From Kappaphycus alvarezii (Eukaryota > Rhodophyta > Florideophyceae > Gigartinales > Solieriaceae): DNA of 64,000 nt. Under the pieces are notes generated by a model. That model was given only the letters and a program-made list of their open reading frames with translations. It was not told where the DNA came from and searched no databases. The DNA is taken from assembly GCA_002205965.3 (NCBI GenBank), contig NADL03000058.1, forward strand, positions 1 through 64,000, read 5' to 3'. A program made the translations under genes and the position numbers. Of this stretch, positions 28,712 through 38,822 are shown one piece after another (position 1 is the first letter of the stretch; each line of letters opens with the position of its first letter).

Positions 28712-30122
28712 TGAAGTCGAGTACATATGTCTGATGAACAAGGTAGATAACTCTGGTATCAACATAACCTCAAACACTTGGCTTATCGACTCTGGATGCT
28801 CCGCACACATGACATTTGACAAGAGACTGTTCTCCGACTACAGGGAGGTCTCAAACAGCCGCGTAGAAATGGGAACAAAAGCGTGTGCAGTAGTAGCTGG
28901 AGTCGGGACCGTCCCCATTACGCTTTTAGTGAGCGGAGTTCAAAAGTCATGCAAGCTCACCAATGTGCTGCACGTTCCAAGCTTTGCTTTTTCCCTAATC
29001 TCTGTACGTAAGATGGTCGATAATGGATTTGACGTTGAGTTCGTTCGTGACAAGTGCACTGTGAAGAGGAGTGACTGCATCGTGGCTACTGCCACAAGTC
29101 GAGGAGAGCTGTATGTGCTTGACACATGTAACGAGGTTCATTCGGCGCACAAAGCCTCTTTGAAGACATGGCATGAAAGATTGGCCCACGTTCACACTCA
29201 AGGAATATTGTCCATGGCTCGTAAGAACGTGGTAAGTGGACTTCATATCTCCTCTTCAGATATAACAAGAGACGCTAGCTCATCTTCTGACTGTGAATCT
29301 GTGACATGTGATGCGTGTGTGTTAGGAAAAGCAACTCGTGCTGTGATTCCTAAACAGCGCTCTGGAGGCAGGGCCAAACATTTGCTAGACTTGGTCCATT
29401 CGGACGTCTGCGGCCCACTCCAAGTACAGTCAGTAGGTGGTGCTAGATACTTTGTCACTTTTATCGATGACCACTCAAACTGGAGTGTTGTCTATCCGAT
29501 GAAGAGTAAAGATGAAACGTTCCATTTTTATCAGAAGTTTGCCCAATATGCCTTCACACACACTGGTCAACGCGTGAAAGTGCTTCGATCTGATCGTGGA
29601 GGAGAGTATCTTTCTTCAGAGTTCCAATCCTTTCTATCGTCACAAGGAACTGTTCATCAAACGACCGCTGCATACACACCTGAACAGAATGGTGTGGCAG
29701 AACGGCTCAATCGTACCCTGATTGATCTCGTCAGGTCTATGCTGTCCCATATGAAGGTTCCGAAAGCTTTCTGGGCTGAAGCTCTTGATAACGCAGTTTA
29801 CGTTCGCAATCGTGTCACGACAAGAGCTTTGGGTGGTCTCGTTACTCCATTTCACCTATGGATGAAGAAAAAGCCCGATGTATCTCACCTACGTGTGTTT
29901 GGATGTCAATGCTGGTACAAGGTGCCTGGTAATGAGGTGCGTAAACTTGACGACCGCGCAACAACGGGAATGTTTGTTGGGTATCCGGGAACTAAGGCCT
30001 ACAAAATTTGGGATGACAATTTACATCGCATTGTTATTTCCAGGGATGTGCAGTTCGATGAGTCGAGACCAGGGGCTTGCTCTTACGATGAACATTTCTC
30101 CGATGATAATGATGGACGTTGA
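28656..30122 (+). CDS. Protease and integrase, family A copy 2
   Basis: One continuous frame from just after the knuckle: WLIDSGCSAHMT, the complete protease, HHCC module, DD35E core and C-terminus through VGYPGTKAYKIWDDNLHRIVISRDVQFDE. It lacks the two insertions that break copy 1 here. It ends at a stop after SDDNDGR because of small indels. Confidence 0.9.
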   Translation, partial: QSQKPTAMIAQEQEDLEINEVEYICLMNKVDNSGINITSNTWLIDSGCSAHMTFDKRLFSDYREVSNSRVEMGTKACAVVAGVGTVPITLLVSGVQKSCKLTNVLHVPSFAFSLISVRKMVDNGFDVEFVRDKCTVKRSDCIVATATSRGELYVLDTCNEVHSAHKASLKTWHERLAHVHTQGILSMARKNVVSGLHISSSDITRDASSSSDCESVTCDACVLGKATRAVIPKQRSGGRAKHLLDLVHSDVCGPLQVQSVGGARYFVTFIDDHSNWSVVYPMKSKDETFHFYQKFAQYAFTHTGQRVKVLRSDRGGEYLSSEFQSFLSSQGTVHQTTAAYTPEQNGVAERLNRTLIDLVRSMLSHMKVPKAFWAEALDNAVYVRNRVTTRALGGLVTPFHLWMKKKPDVSHLRVFGCQCWYKVPGNEVRKLDDRATTGMFVGYPGTKAYKIWDDNLHRIVISRDVQFDESRPGACSYDEHFSDDNDGR

Positions 30123-30468
30123 CCCAGTGGAGACGACCGATACTGACGAAATTGAGTCTGAAACATCTAATGGTGATAATGAACATGGCATTGAAACAGG
30201 GTCACCGGCGGAGGTTGAGAACTTTCAAAGTCAAGGTATTGAGCCCGACTCAACTAATGAGACTTTGCAACCAGAAGAAGTGAGTGGTGAGCAAGATGCT
30301 GGTCCCGGCGATGTGGAACCTCGCCGCTCCACTCGTTCACGACGCCCACCCGACAGTGGTGGACAGGCCTGGTGGGAACCAGCTTACTCACACCTTCCTC
30401 TCGGTCGCATTCTATTCATAAAATGCATAAAATCTCTGGGCCTCGGAGAGCTGTACAATGCTTAGGTC
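30106..30468 (+). pseudogene. pol remnant: linker fused to RNase H tail, family A copy 2
   Basis: Acidic linker and RRSTRSRRPP as in copy 1, then a direct junction near 30400 from the RT N-terminal linker to LGRILFIKCIKSLGLGEL, the last ~20 residues of pol. About 1.5 kb (copy 1 24280-25793) is missing. CCT occurs at both breakpoints. Confidence 0.9.
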
Positions 30469-30484
30469 ATGTAATCGAGGGGGG

Positions 30485-31921
30485 TGTTGTTGATTTGGCA
30501 AGACGATCACATGACCCCACATCGGTGCCAAATCTCATAAGAGGCATGAGGCATGTTCCAGGTGTACACATGCACACGTGTTGAATGAAGGGTGGCCCTA
30601 AGGCATTCCGGAAGAAATCCAAAGTTCCCAGGGACGAAAGTACGATTTTGAGAGATCAGCGATTTAGAGGGCAAATGTTGTTTATGGGGTGATTTTACGT
30701 AGGGTAGGGTACTATAAGTGGATGATGAGTATATACTGTATGAGAGATATGCTGAGGGAAGCTATGTACACGTGTACATGGTGGCGGTTGTGTATGTGAT
30801 GTACACGTGGTACAGCTAAGAGTAGAAACCTTTTGTGCAGTGTTGTACACGTACTGTACTAGTGCCAAATGAGGAACTGTACTTCGCACTGTACATCGTA
30901 ATATACCAAGTACTGTACTCCTTACTGTACTTGAGTTTGTACAGTAGGAATCAATTATGGCAATACTGTCATGACTGCTAGAAAGAGGTATTTGATTTTA
31001 TATTATGTATGAGGATCTAGTTATGATTACGGGTTTTATCCAGCTGCATCCAAAAATCGGTTATGGATTTCATCAATGTATGTGGTTTCTAGTTATGATA
31101 TTGGTTTGTACAACTGCATCCAAAAATCAGTTATGGGATTCCATCATACGTATGTGGTTTCTAGTTGATATTGGTTTGTACAACTGCATCCAAAAATCAG
31201 TTATGGGATTCCATCATACGTATGTGGTTTCTAGTTATGATATTGGTTTGTACAACTGCATCCAAAAATCAGTTATGTGATTCCACCATACGTATGTGGT
31301 TTCTAGTTATGATATTGGTTTGTACAACTGCATCCAAAATCAGTTATGTGATTCCATCATATGTATGTGGTTTCTAGTTATGATATTGGTTTGTACAACT
31401 GCATCCAAAAATCAGTTATGTGATTCCATCATATGTATGAGTTCGTAATTATGATGAAGATTGGACCAACTGCATCCAAAAATCAGTTATGTGATTCCAT
31501 CATATGTTTGAGGTTCCTAATTATGATGAAGATTGGACCGACTGCATCTAAAATCAGTTATGTGATTCTATTATACGTATGACGGATTGAGTCCGTTATT
31601 TTGGCACAAGGGAATCGTTTCCGGTAAGTCTGCAAAATAGGTACTGTATTGATGTGTGTATTGGGCCAACCTATTTACACAAATTTGTCAACTTTGGAAG
31701 CAGTTCCAAATTTGCCCCTAATGACTGTTATCACCGGGCCAAGATCTTGAAATCCGCTCAAATGGCTCAGTTTGTGCGATTCCGTTAGTGGACGCAGTGT
31801 GTTAGAAGTAGTTGTAGGTTGTACTTAAGGCCAGGATTTTAGAGTTCCGAGTAAATTCTGGTAGCCAAGTCCTCAACTTCATCCGTCCAGCAAAGTCCTT
31901 CACCCTCCCCGATTCTCATTA
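30485..31921 (+). repeat. Family A LTR 3
   Basis: 1437 bp with eight 72 bp units, preceded by the PPT at 30477-30484 and followed directly by family D gag. The first bases after it (CTTTG) do not repeat the bases before LTR 1 (TACGC), so the array is not a single clean insertion. Confidence 0.9.
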
Positions 31922-32317
31922 CTTTGAACACCTCATCGTTGCAATCGATACCGTCGTTGATGACAAGCCTCTTACGGTGGACTTTGTGAAGAGTTGTTTG
32001 CTCCAGGAGGAACAAACGAATGGACGATCGCCAGAGTGACGCGGGGTCAAGCAAGACGGACTCCGCATTGATGGGCCGTCAGTCCCGGCAGTCGCGCAGG
32101 AATCGCCATTGCGACTACTGCGGTAAGGATGGTCACACCGAGCGATTTTTGTTGGAAGAAACAGAGCGACGAGAAAGAAAAGGCCAACAAGTCGAAGGCC
32201 GTCGTCGGTAATGCCAACAGCAAAGATGATAGCGATGGTGATACTAGTGACTCTGGTGACTTTGTGTGCCTCACGGTATTCTCGCAGAAAGTATCACAGG
32301 CTAGTTCAATGACCTGG
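31922..32317 (+). pseudogene. gag C-terminal half with knuckle, family D copy 1
   Basis: FEHLIVAIDTVVDDKPLTVDFVKS at the family A junction, then CDYCGKDGHTERF (knuckle, last Cys shifted out by an extra T) and an acidic GDTSDSGDFVCL spacer. Copy 2 has the intact knuckle CDYCGKDGHTERFC. Confidence 0.8.
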
Positions 32318-32637
32318 TGTAGGAAAAACACATCGACCACTACGCCACATGCGCTGGCATGTCAAGTGTGCACTGAGTGACACACAGCCCATTTCAACAC
32401 CCCCCTCACTCAGGGACCACAGAGTGCTGTAAGGACTCAGACATCTTACACCTCATTCCTATCACGTATAGGACAGTAAGCAATGCCGAAAACACACAAA
32501 TTAAATTTTCACAACATGCAACCACTTGCGGGCTCGAACCCGCGATGCTACCATGTAGGAAAAACACATCGACCACTACGCCACATGCGCTGGCATGTCA
32601 AGTGGTGCACTGAGTGAACACACAGCCCATTTCAACA
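32318..32637 (-). mobile_element. TRIM element 1 (320 bp, tRNA-like promoter)
   Basis: Terminal repeats at 32318-32399 and 32554-32637 (82 and 84 bp), TGTTGAAATGGG...TTTTTCCTACA in element sense. Perfect target duplication CCTGG at 32313-32317 and 32638-32642. The empty site is seen in family D copy 2 (reverse complement near 42915). The internal part has GAGTGAGGGGGG before the 3' repeat (PPT-like) and TGGTAGCATCGCGGG after the 5' repeat (PBS-like, starting TGG). No coding capacity, so it depends on enzymes of other elements. Confidence 0.9.
32530..32583 (-). promoter_or_regulatory. tRNA-like A and B boxes across LTR/PBS junction, TRIM 1
   Basis: On the minus strand the A box TGGCGTAGTGG (32573-32583) lies inside the terminal repeat and the B box GGTTCGAGCCC (32530-32540) in the internal region, 32 bases apart, as in Pol III type 2 promoters. 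The B box forms a T-arm hairpin (GCGGG stem). A T5 run between the boxes in this copy would tend to terminate Pol III; TRIM 2 lacks it. Confidence 0.6.
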
Positions 32638-33240
32638 CCTGGCATGTCGACTCTGGTGCTACATCGCATATGACCTTTGACAAGTCGTTGTTTCAAGACT
32701 TCGAAGGAACTGCCGCTTTCGATGTTGGCATGGGTAATGACTCGAGTGTGACTGCTCGCGGTCGTGGTTCGGTCATCCTACGTATGAATGTAAACGGCAA
32801 GTGTGCTGTGCGCCATTTGAAGAATGTGTTGTGGGTACCGCAACTCGCCTATCATCTGATTTCGGTTTCGACGATGGAACGTGCAGGCATGAAGATCGCA
32901 TTTGAAGGTGGCACTTGTATCGTCACGAAGGGTTCCACAACCATCCTACAAGCACCACGCACCAACGGTTTATATCGTGTGAGAACGATGTCAAATGCGA
33001 CGACGAACGTCGAGGGTACCACACCAGCGGAGGCAGCACTTGCGACGACCGACCTGCAACTTTGGCATGCACGCCTTGCACATGTACATTTGATGGCATT
33101 CGGAACATGGTCAGCAGACAAGTCGTGAAAGGCATCGACACCAATGTAAAGCAAAAGGTCGACACATGTGAGTCATGCATCTACGGTAAGAGTTGTCGTG
33201 CACCGATACCCAACAAGGGGGGCACGCTCTGCAAACGTCC
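32638..33240 (+). pseudogene. Protease and GAG-pre-integrase, family D copy 1
   Basis: WHVDSGATSHMTFDKSLF (protease DSG), KNVLWVPQLAYHLISVSTM, LWHARLAHVHLMAFG and CESCIYGKSCRAPIP (HHCC). Frame shifts near 33090 and 33215. Confidence 0.85.
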
Positions 33241-33900
33241 TTGACCTTGTACACTCTGACGTTCATGGCCCGATGCAGGTACGATCACTTGGCGGTTCAA
33301 GGTACTTTGCTACATTCACTGATGACCATTCACGATACTGCACTGTGTACGCAATGAAGCACAAGTCAAAGACCTTTGCATGTTTTAAGAAGTGGCTCAC
33401 AATGGTCGAACGTCAGACTGGGAACAAGCTCAAGGCCATCCGTGCCGACAACGGTGGGAGAGTACGTGTCCAAGGAATTTGAGGACTACTTGAGTGCACG
33501 CGGGATCTTGTATAACCCGATGGTGCCGTATAACCCCCACCAGAATGGTGTCGCTGAACGACTAAACCGGACGCTTGTTGAAACTTGTCCGCACCATGTT
33601 ACACCACGGCAAGATGGCGAAGCACTTCTGGGCAGAGGCATTATCGGTCGCCGTGCATGTCCGAAATCGTGTCACAACGAGAGGACTACCTAGCAATGTC
33701 ACACCGTACGAGTTTGTGGACAGGTCACAGCCCGACATGAGTCATATGCGCGTATTTGGTACGAAATGTTGGTACACGATTCGCGATGGGAGCACGAAGA
33801 AACTCGATGCGCGTGTTCGTGAGGCTCTGTCTGATTGGTTACGCCAAGGGGTGAAAAGGGTACAAGTTGTACGACGAAACACATAAGAAGGTAGTGGTGT
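33241..33900 (+). pseudogene. Integrase core and C-terminus, family D copy 1
   Basis: LVHSDVHGPMQVRSLGGSRYF, RADNGG(R/E)Y, NPHQNGVAERLNRT and WAEALSVAVHVRNRVTTRGL, spread over three overlapping frames separated by single-base changes. The DD35E residues are all present. Confidence 0.88.
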
Positions 33901-35035
33901 CACGTGACGTTCGATTTGATGAAGAGGGTACATCGCGCAGTGATGACCATGTCGAGGTGCCTGTTGACGAAGACCGCTGTGAGAACGAGTTTACTTTGAT
34001 AATGCACAGGCCACAGACATCACTGAACCCACGAACGTCACCGATGGTCCTACTGAAGGCGTCAATGATACTACTGATGATCCCAATGACGACAATGGTA
34101 CTGTAGACAATGATGGGCATGGCGAATCGGAGACGTCAAATGACTCGCAGCAACAACCTCAGGCCACTCGCTGGTCAGGTCGTAAGCGTCAGCCACCAAA
34201 GGAATGGTGGAGGACTACTGCGCTCATGTCACCAGCGTGTCCGCCGGACCCAACGACTTATCATCAGGCCAAAGGGATGAACACACCTATGGAGGTCAAG
34301 TTGGACTTAGATGCCGATATCGCTGATGAAGACATCGCGGATGTTCCATATCGCGAGGCCATCGGGTGCTTGATGTACTTGATGGTTGGGACACGTCCGG
34401 ATATTGCATTTGCAGTGTGGAAACTGGCCAAGTACGTTGAACGGCCAGGGGAGGTGCATTGGAAAGCAGTGAAACGCATTAATGCGTTATTTGGTTAGCA
34501 CTATGGAATAATGGACTCTGTTATGATGGAAACGCAGGTATGGTACCATTTGGGTATGTTGATGCCGACTGGGCAGGTGACACTGGCAACCGCAAGTCGA
34601 CTGGCGGATATGTATTCATGCTTGCCGGTGCCGCGATATCATGGTGCTCCCGTCAACAAGATGTTGTTGCATTATCTTCAACTGAGGCTGAGTAATTGGG
34701 TTGTGTGAAGGTGTAAAGGAAAGCGATTTGGCTTAAGCGGCTTGTAGCAAACTGGGTACCGATGAGAATGGCGATATGGAACCGATGATGCTGAAGGTGG
34801 ATAACCAAGGTGCTATGCACTTGGCCAAAAATGCATCGTCAAGCGTCGCACTAAGCACATCGATATCCGGTATCACTTTACGAGAGAGGCACTTTCGAAC
34901 AAGTCGGTGACGTTGGAGTATTGCCCGACCGAAGATGGTTGCAGATGTTCTAACGAAAGTAATTGGACGTGTAAAGTTGGAATCATTTGTTGCATCACTT
35001 GGATTCGAACGTCGAAACCAGTGACAGAGGGGGGG
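33901..35035 (+). pseudogene. Linker joined to RNase H without RT, plus PPT, family D copy 1
   Basis: The linker KRQPPKEWWRTTALMSPACPPDPTTYHQ passes at about 34266-34275 directly into AKGMNTPMEVKLDLDAD, the segment that normally follows RT, then VPYREAIGCLMYLMVGTRPDIAFAV and RNase H pieces to 35030. About 900 bp of RT is missing relative to family B. The PPT GACAGAGGGGGGG (about 35023-35035) precedes the LTR. Confidence 0.88.
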
Positions 35036-36020
35036 TGTTGGATGTACAGTACACTGTGTGCACATACTGTATGGTATGACAAGTGATTACAGTATGTTGG
35101 ATGTACAGTACACTGTGTGCACATACTGTATGGTATGACAAGAGATTACAGTATGTTGGATGTACAGTGCACTGTTGCACATAACTGTATGGTATGACAA
35201 GTGATTACAGTATGTGCGAGTGGAGCTGTATATGTACTGTACAAGTTTGCTGTCACCGGTTGTGTGTGTTGGATGTACAGTACACTGTGTGCACATACTG
35301 TATGGTATGACAAGAGATTACAGTATGTGCGAGTGGAAGTGTATATGTACTGTACAAGTTTGCTGTCACCGGTTGTGTGATTACAGGTTACGGGTGATGT
35401 GAATGTGATGACATGGATGATTACAGGTTACGGTGTAGGAATAACACATTGACCACTAAGCCACATGCGCTGGCATGTCAAGTGGTGCACTGAGTGAATA
35501 CACAGCCCATTTCAACACTCCCCTCACTCAAAGGACCACAGAGTGCTGTAAGGACTCAGACATCTTACACCTAATTCCTATCACCTATAGGACAGTAAGC
35601 AATGCCGAAAACACACAATTAAATTTTCACCAATGCGACCACTTGCGGGGCTCGAACCCGCGATGCTACCATGTATGAATAACACATTGACCACTAAGCC
35701 ACATGCGCTGGCATGTCAAGTGGTGCACTGAGTGAATACACAGCCCATTTCAACATACGGGTGGTGTGAATTGTGATGACATGGATGGATTACAGTGATG
35801 TAGAATGCTACGTACATTCACGTAACTATGATGTGGTGATCACAGTGAATGATGATTAGTGTAATGTCATCAGAATAGGTGAGCTGGACTGTCATGTACG
35901 ATGGTAGAACGTAACCTAGGTAATAGTGTAGTGTGTTGGTGCATATAAGCACCTGAATGTTCGCGGATGAGTAAAGGTAGACTGGCACTACATCCCTTCC
36001 TCCACCTGCCCTTTTCAACA
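35036..36020 (+). repeat. Family D 3' LTR of copy 1
   Basis: TGTTGGATGTACAG...CTTTTCAACA. It starts with nested tandem duplications (units of about 61 and 118 bp beginning TGGATGTACAGTACACTG) and carries TRIM 2. Rich in GTACAG/CTGTAC and TACTGTATGG words. Joined at 36021 to a truncated, inverted family A LTR. Confidence 0.88.
35434..35755 (-). mobile_element. TRIM element 2 (322 bp)
   Basis: Terminal repeats 35434-35517 and 35672-35755, 84 bp each and different at one position. Target duplication TACGG at 35429-35433 and 35756-35760, inside a family D LTR. A box TGGCTTAGTGG (35691-35701) and B box GGTTCGAGCCC (35648-35658), 32 bases apart. The T-arm GCGGG TTCGAGC CCCGC is perfect. Repeats within this copy resemble each other more than those of TRIM 1, as expected for LTR replication. 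Confidence 0.9.
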
Positions 36021-36753
36021 CAAATCAGTATCATAACTAGAAACCTCATACATATGATGAAATCACATAACTGATTTTTGGATGCAGTTGTACAAATCAA
36101 TATCATAACTAGAAACCACATACGTACGATGGAAATTACATAACTGATTTTTGGATGCAGCTGTACAAATCAGTAATCAAACTAGAAACCACATACGTAT
36201 GATGAAATCACATAACTGATTTTTGGCTGCAGACGGACAATCCGTAATCATAACTGGAAATCTCATACGTAATATAAAATCAAATACCTCTTTCTAGGAG
36301 TCATGACAGTATTGCCATAATCGATTCCTACTGTACAAACTCAAGTACAGTAAGGAGTACAGTACTTGGTATATTACGATGTACAGTGCGAAGTACAGTT
36401 CCTCATTTGGCACTAGTACAGTACGTGTACACCACTGCACAAAAGGTTTCTACTCTTAGCTGTACCACGTGTACATCACATACACAACTGCCACCACGTC
36501 CACGAGTACATAGCTTTCCTCAGCATATCTCTCATACAGTATACTCCTCATCCACTTTTAGTACCCTACCCCACGTAAAATCACCCCATAAACAACATTT
36601 TGCCCTCTAAATCGCTGATCTCTCAAATCGTACTTTCGTCCCTGGGAACTTTGGATTTCTTCCGAAATGCCTTAGGGCCACCCTTCAATCAACACGTGTG
36701 CATGTATACACGTGGAACATGCCTCATGCCTCCTATGAGGTTTGGCACCGATG
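36021..36753 (-). repeat. Family A LTR fragment, inverted, truncated at both ends
   Basis: Contains three 72 bp units, the CTGTAC cluster and the U3 region up to GGTTTGGCACCGATG, but lacks the terminal ~35 bp (LTR start) and the U5 end. Flanked on both sides by family D LTR sequence. Confidence 0.88.
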
Positions 36754-37221
36754 TATGGTATGACAAGTGATTACAGTATGTGCGAGTGGAGGTGTATATG
36801 TACTGTACAAGTTTGCTGTCACCGGTTGTGTGTGTTATATGTACAGTACACTGTGTGCACATACTGTATGGTATGACAAGTGATTACAGTATGTGCGAGT
36901 GGAAGTGTATATGTACTGTACAAGTTTGCTGTCACCGGTGTGTGATTACAGGTTACGGGTGATGTGAATTGTGATGACATGGATGGATTACAGTGATGTA
37001 GAATGCTACGTACATTCACGTAACTATGATGTGGTGATCACAGTGAATTGATGATTACGTGTAATGTCATCAGAATAGGTGAGCTGGACTGTCATGTACG
37101 ATGGTAGAAACGTAACTAGGGTAATAGTGTAGTGTGTTGGTGCATATAAGCACCTAAATGTTCGAGATGAGTAAAGGTAGACTCGGCACTACATCCCTTC
37201 CTTCACCTACCCTTTTCAACA
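36754..37221 (+). repeat. Family D LTR fragment (5' LTR of a third copy)
   Basis: Starts inside the LTR at TATGGTATGACAAG and ends normally at CCTTTTCAACA, followed directly by a primer-binding site. It is therefore the 3' part of a 5' LTR. Confidence 0.85.
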
Positions 37222-37668
37222 GGTTACGGGGCCAGCCCGCTAATCGCTCCTTTCGATCCTTTGTTCCTTTTGTGCCGTTGTCTCGTTTCCGGTTGTGTTC
37301 TTTGGGAACCTCCGAATTGTTGTCCTTTGGGGACATCCTTCCTTTCACTTTCGCTGTCGTTCTTCGTCAAGCTTCAAGTCGCTCAACCTTCGACCTTCAA
37401 CTTTAGTCAATCGCTGGAACCGTGAGCTCATCCGGAGAGTCAGACCGGGGCCCGGAAGTCAGACTTCCGTGATTGCGTATTGCTAGCGGCAAGCATCACG
37501 TACTAAGAGAAGATATTGTTTCGTCAACTATTTTGACACCCATTTGACCCGTTTGGTGTTTGTCTGAATCGCTTGTGTGAACCTTTGTGTTGTGTTTTTG
37601 GTGTGCTCTGGGCATACTGTTTCGTGTTTTGACCTAGGATTTGGTGCTAGGCAGAAGATCGAGTTGGT
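37222..37668 (+). other. Primer-binding site and leader, family D third copy
   Basis: GGTTACGGGGCCAG (37222-37235) is a diverged half-tRNA site, two mismatches from the other families. The leader has no coding frame. At 37403-37470 it shares TTAGTCAATCGC, GGAGAGTC and GGGGCCCGGAAGTC with the family B leader, in the same sense. Gag is missing: a family A LTR follows. Confidence 0.8.
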
Positions 37669-38822
37669 TGTTGTTGATTTGGCAAGACGATCACATGACC
37701 CCACATCGGTGCCAAACTCATGAGAGGCATGAGGCATGTTCCACGTGTACACATGCACACGTGTTGAATGAAGGGTGGCCCTAAGGCATTCCGGAAGATA
37801 TCCAAAGTTCCCAGGGACGAAAGTACGATTTGAGAGATCAGCGATTTAGAGGGCAAAATGTTGTTTATGGGGTGATTTTACGTAGGGTAGGGTACTATAA
37901 GTGGATGATGAGTATACTGTATGAGAGATATGCTGAGGAAGCTATCTACACGTGTACGTGGTGGCAGTTGTGTATGTGATGTACACGTGGTACAGCTAAG
38001 AGTAGAAACCTTTTGTGCAGTGTTGTACACGTACTGTACTAGTGCCAAATGAGGAACTGTACTTCGCACTGTACATCGTAATACACCAAGTACTGTACTC
38101 CTTACTATACCTGAGTTTGTACAGTAGGAATCAATTATGGCAATACTGTCATGACTGCTAGAAAGAGGTATTTGATTTTATATTATGTATGAGGATTCTA
38201 GTTATGATTACGGGTTTTATCCAGCTGCATCCAAAAATCGGTTATGTGATTTCATCATATGTATGAGGTTTCTAGTTATGATATTGGTTTGTACAACTGC
38301 ATCCAAAAATCAGTTATGTGATTCCATCATATGTATGTGGTTTCTAGTTATGATATTGGTTTGTACACTGCATCCAAAAATCAGTTATGTGATTCCATCA
38401 TATGTATGAGGTTCGTAATTAGGATGAAGATTGGACCGACTGCATCTAAAATCAGTTATGTGATTCTATTACACGTATGACGGATTGAGTCCGTTATTTT
38501 GGCACAAGGGAATTCGTTTCCGGTAAGTCTGCAAAATAAGGTACTGTATTGATGTGTGTATTGGGCCAACCTATTTACACAAATTTGTCAACTTTAGAAG
38601 CAGTTCCAAATTTGCCCTAATGACTGTTATCACCGGGCCAAGATCTTGAAATCCGCTCAAATGGCTCAGTTTGTGCGATTCTGTTAGTGGACGCAGTGAG
38701 TTAGAAAGTAGTTGTAGGTTGTACTTAAGGCCAGGATTTTAGAGTTCCGAGTAAATTCTGGGTAGCAAAGCCCGCAACTTCATCCGTCCAGCAAAGTGCT
38801 TCACCCTCTCCGATTCCCATTA
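37669..38822 (+). repeat. Family A LTR without internal region
   Basis: Full-length LTR (1154 bp, four 72 bp units) from TGTTGTTGATTT to CCCATTA. The left flank is a family D leader, the right flank a family G pol, and the adjoining 5 bp differ (TTGGT against TTGTC). It is a solo LTR whose flanks have since been rearranged, or a recombinant. Confidence 0.85.

Larger units (their letters stand above)
25880..31921 (+). mobile_element. Family A copy 2, RT-deleted
   Basis: Second internal region (26964-30484) between LTR 2 and LTR 3. It retains primer site, zinc-finger ORF, gag, protease and integrase but lacks all of RT and nearly all of RNase H. It is almost free of substitutions relative to copy 1 up to the deletion point, then clearly diverged for the last ~65 bases. 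Confidence 0.92.
31922..36020 (+). mobile_element. Family D copia element, copy 1 (RT-less)
   Basis: Plus-strand element truncated at the left within gag by the family A array and ending in a 3' LTR (35036-36020). Gag tail, protease, integrase and RNase H are present; the RT domain is absent. Two TRIM insertions (32318-32637 and 35434-35755) are nested in it. Frames are broken by many single-base changes. Confidence 0.9.

Noticed and set aside
35640-35710. Genuine nuclear tRNA gene on the minus strand
   Set aside because: A and B boxes and a T-arm are present, but D-arm and acceptor pairing are poor and the unit sits inside a TRIM with target duplications.
37669-38822. Clean solo-LTR insertion with target duplication
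   Set aside because: The flanking 5 bp differ and the two flanks belong to different families, so the site has been rearranged.
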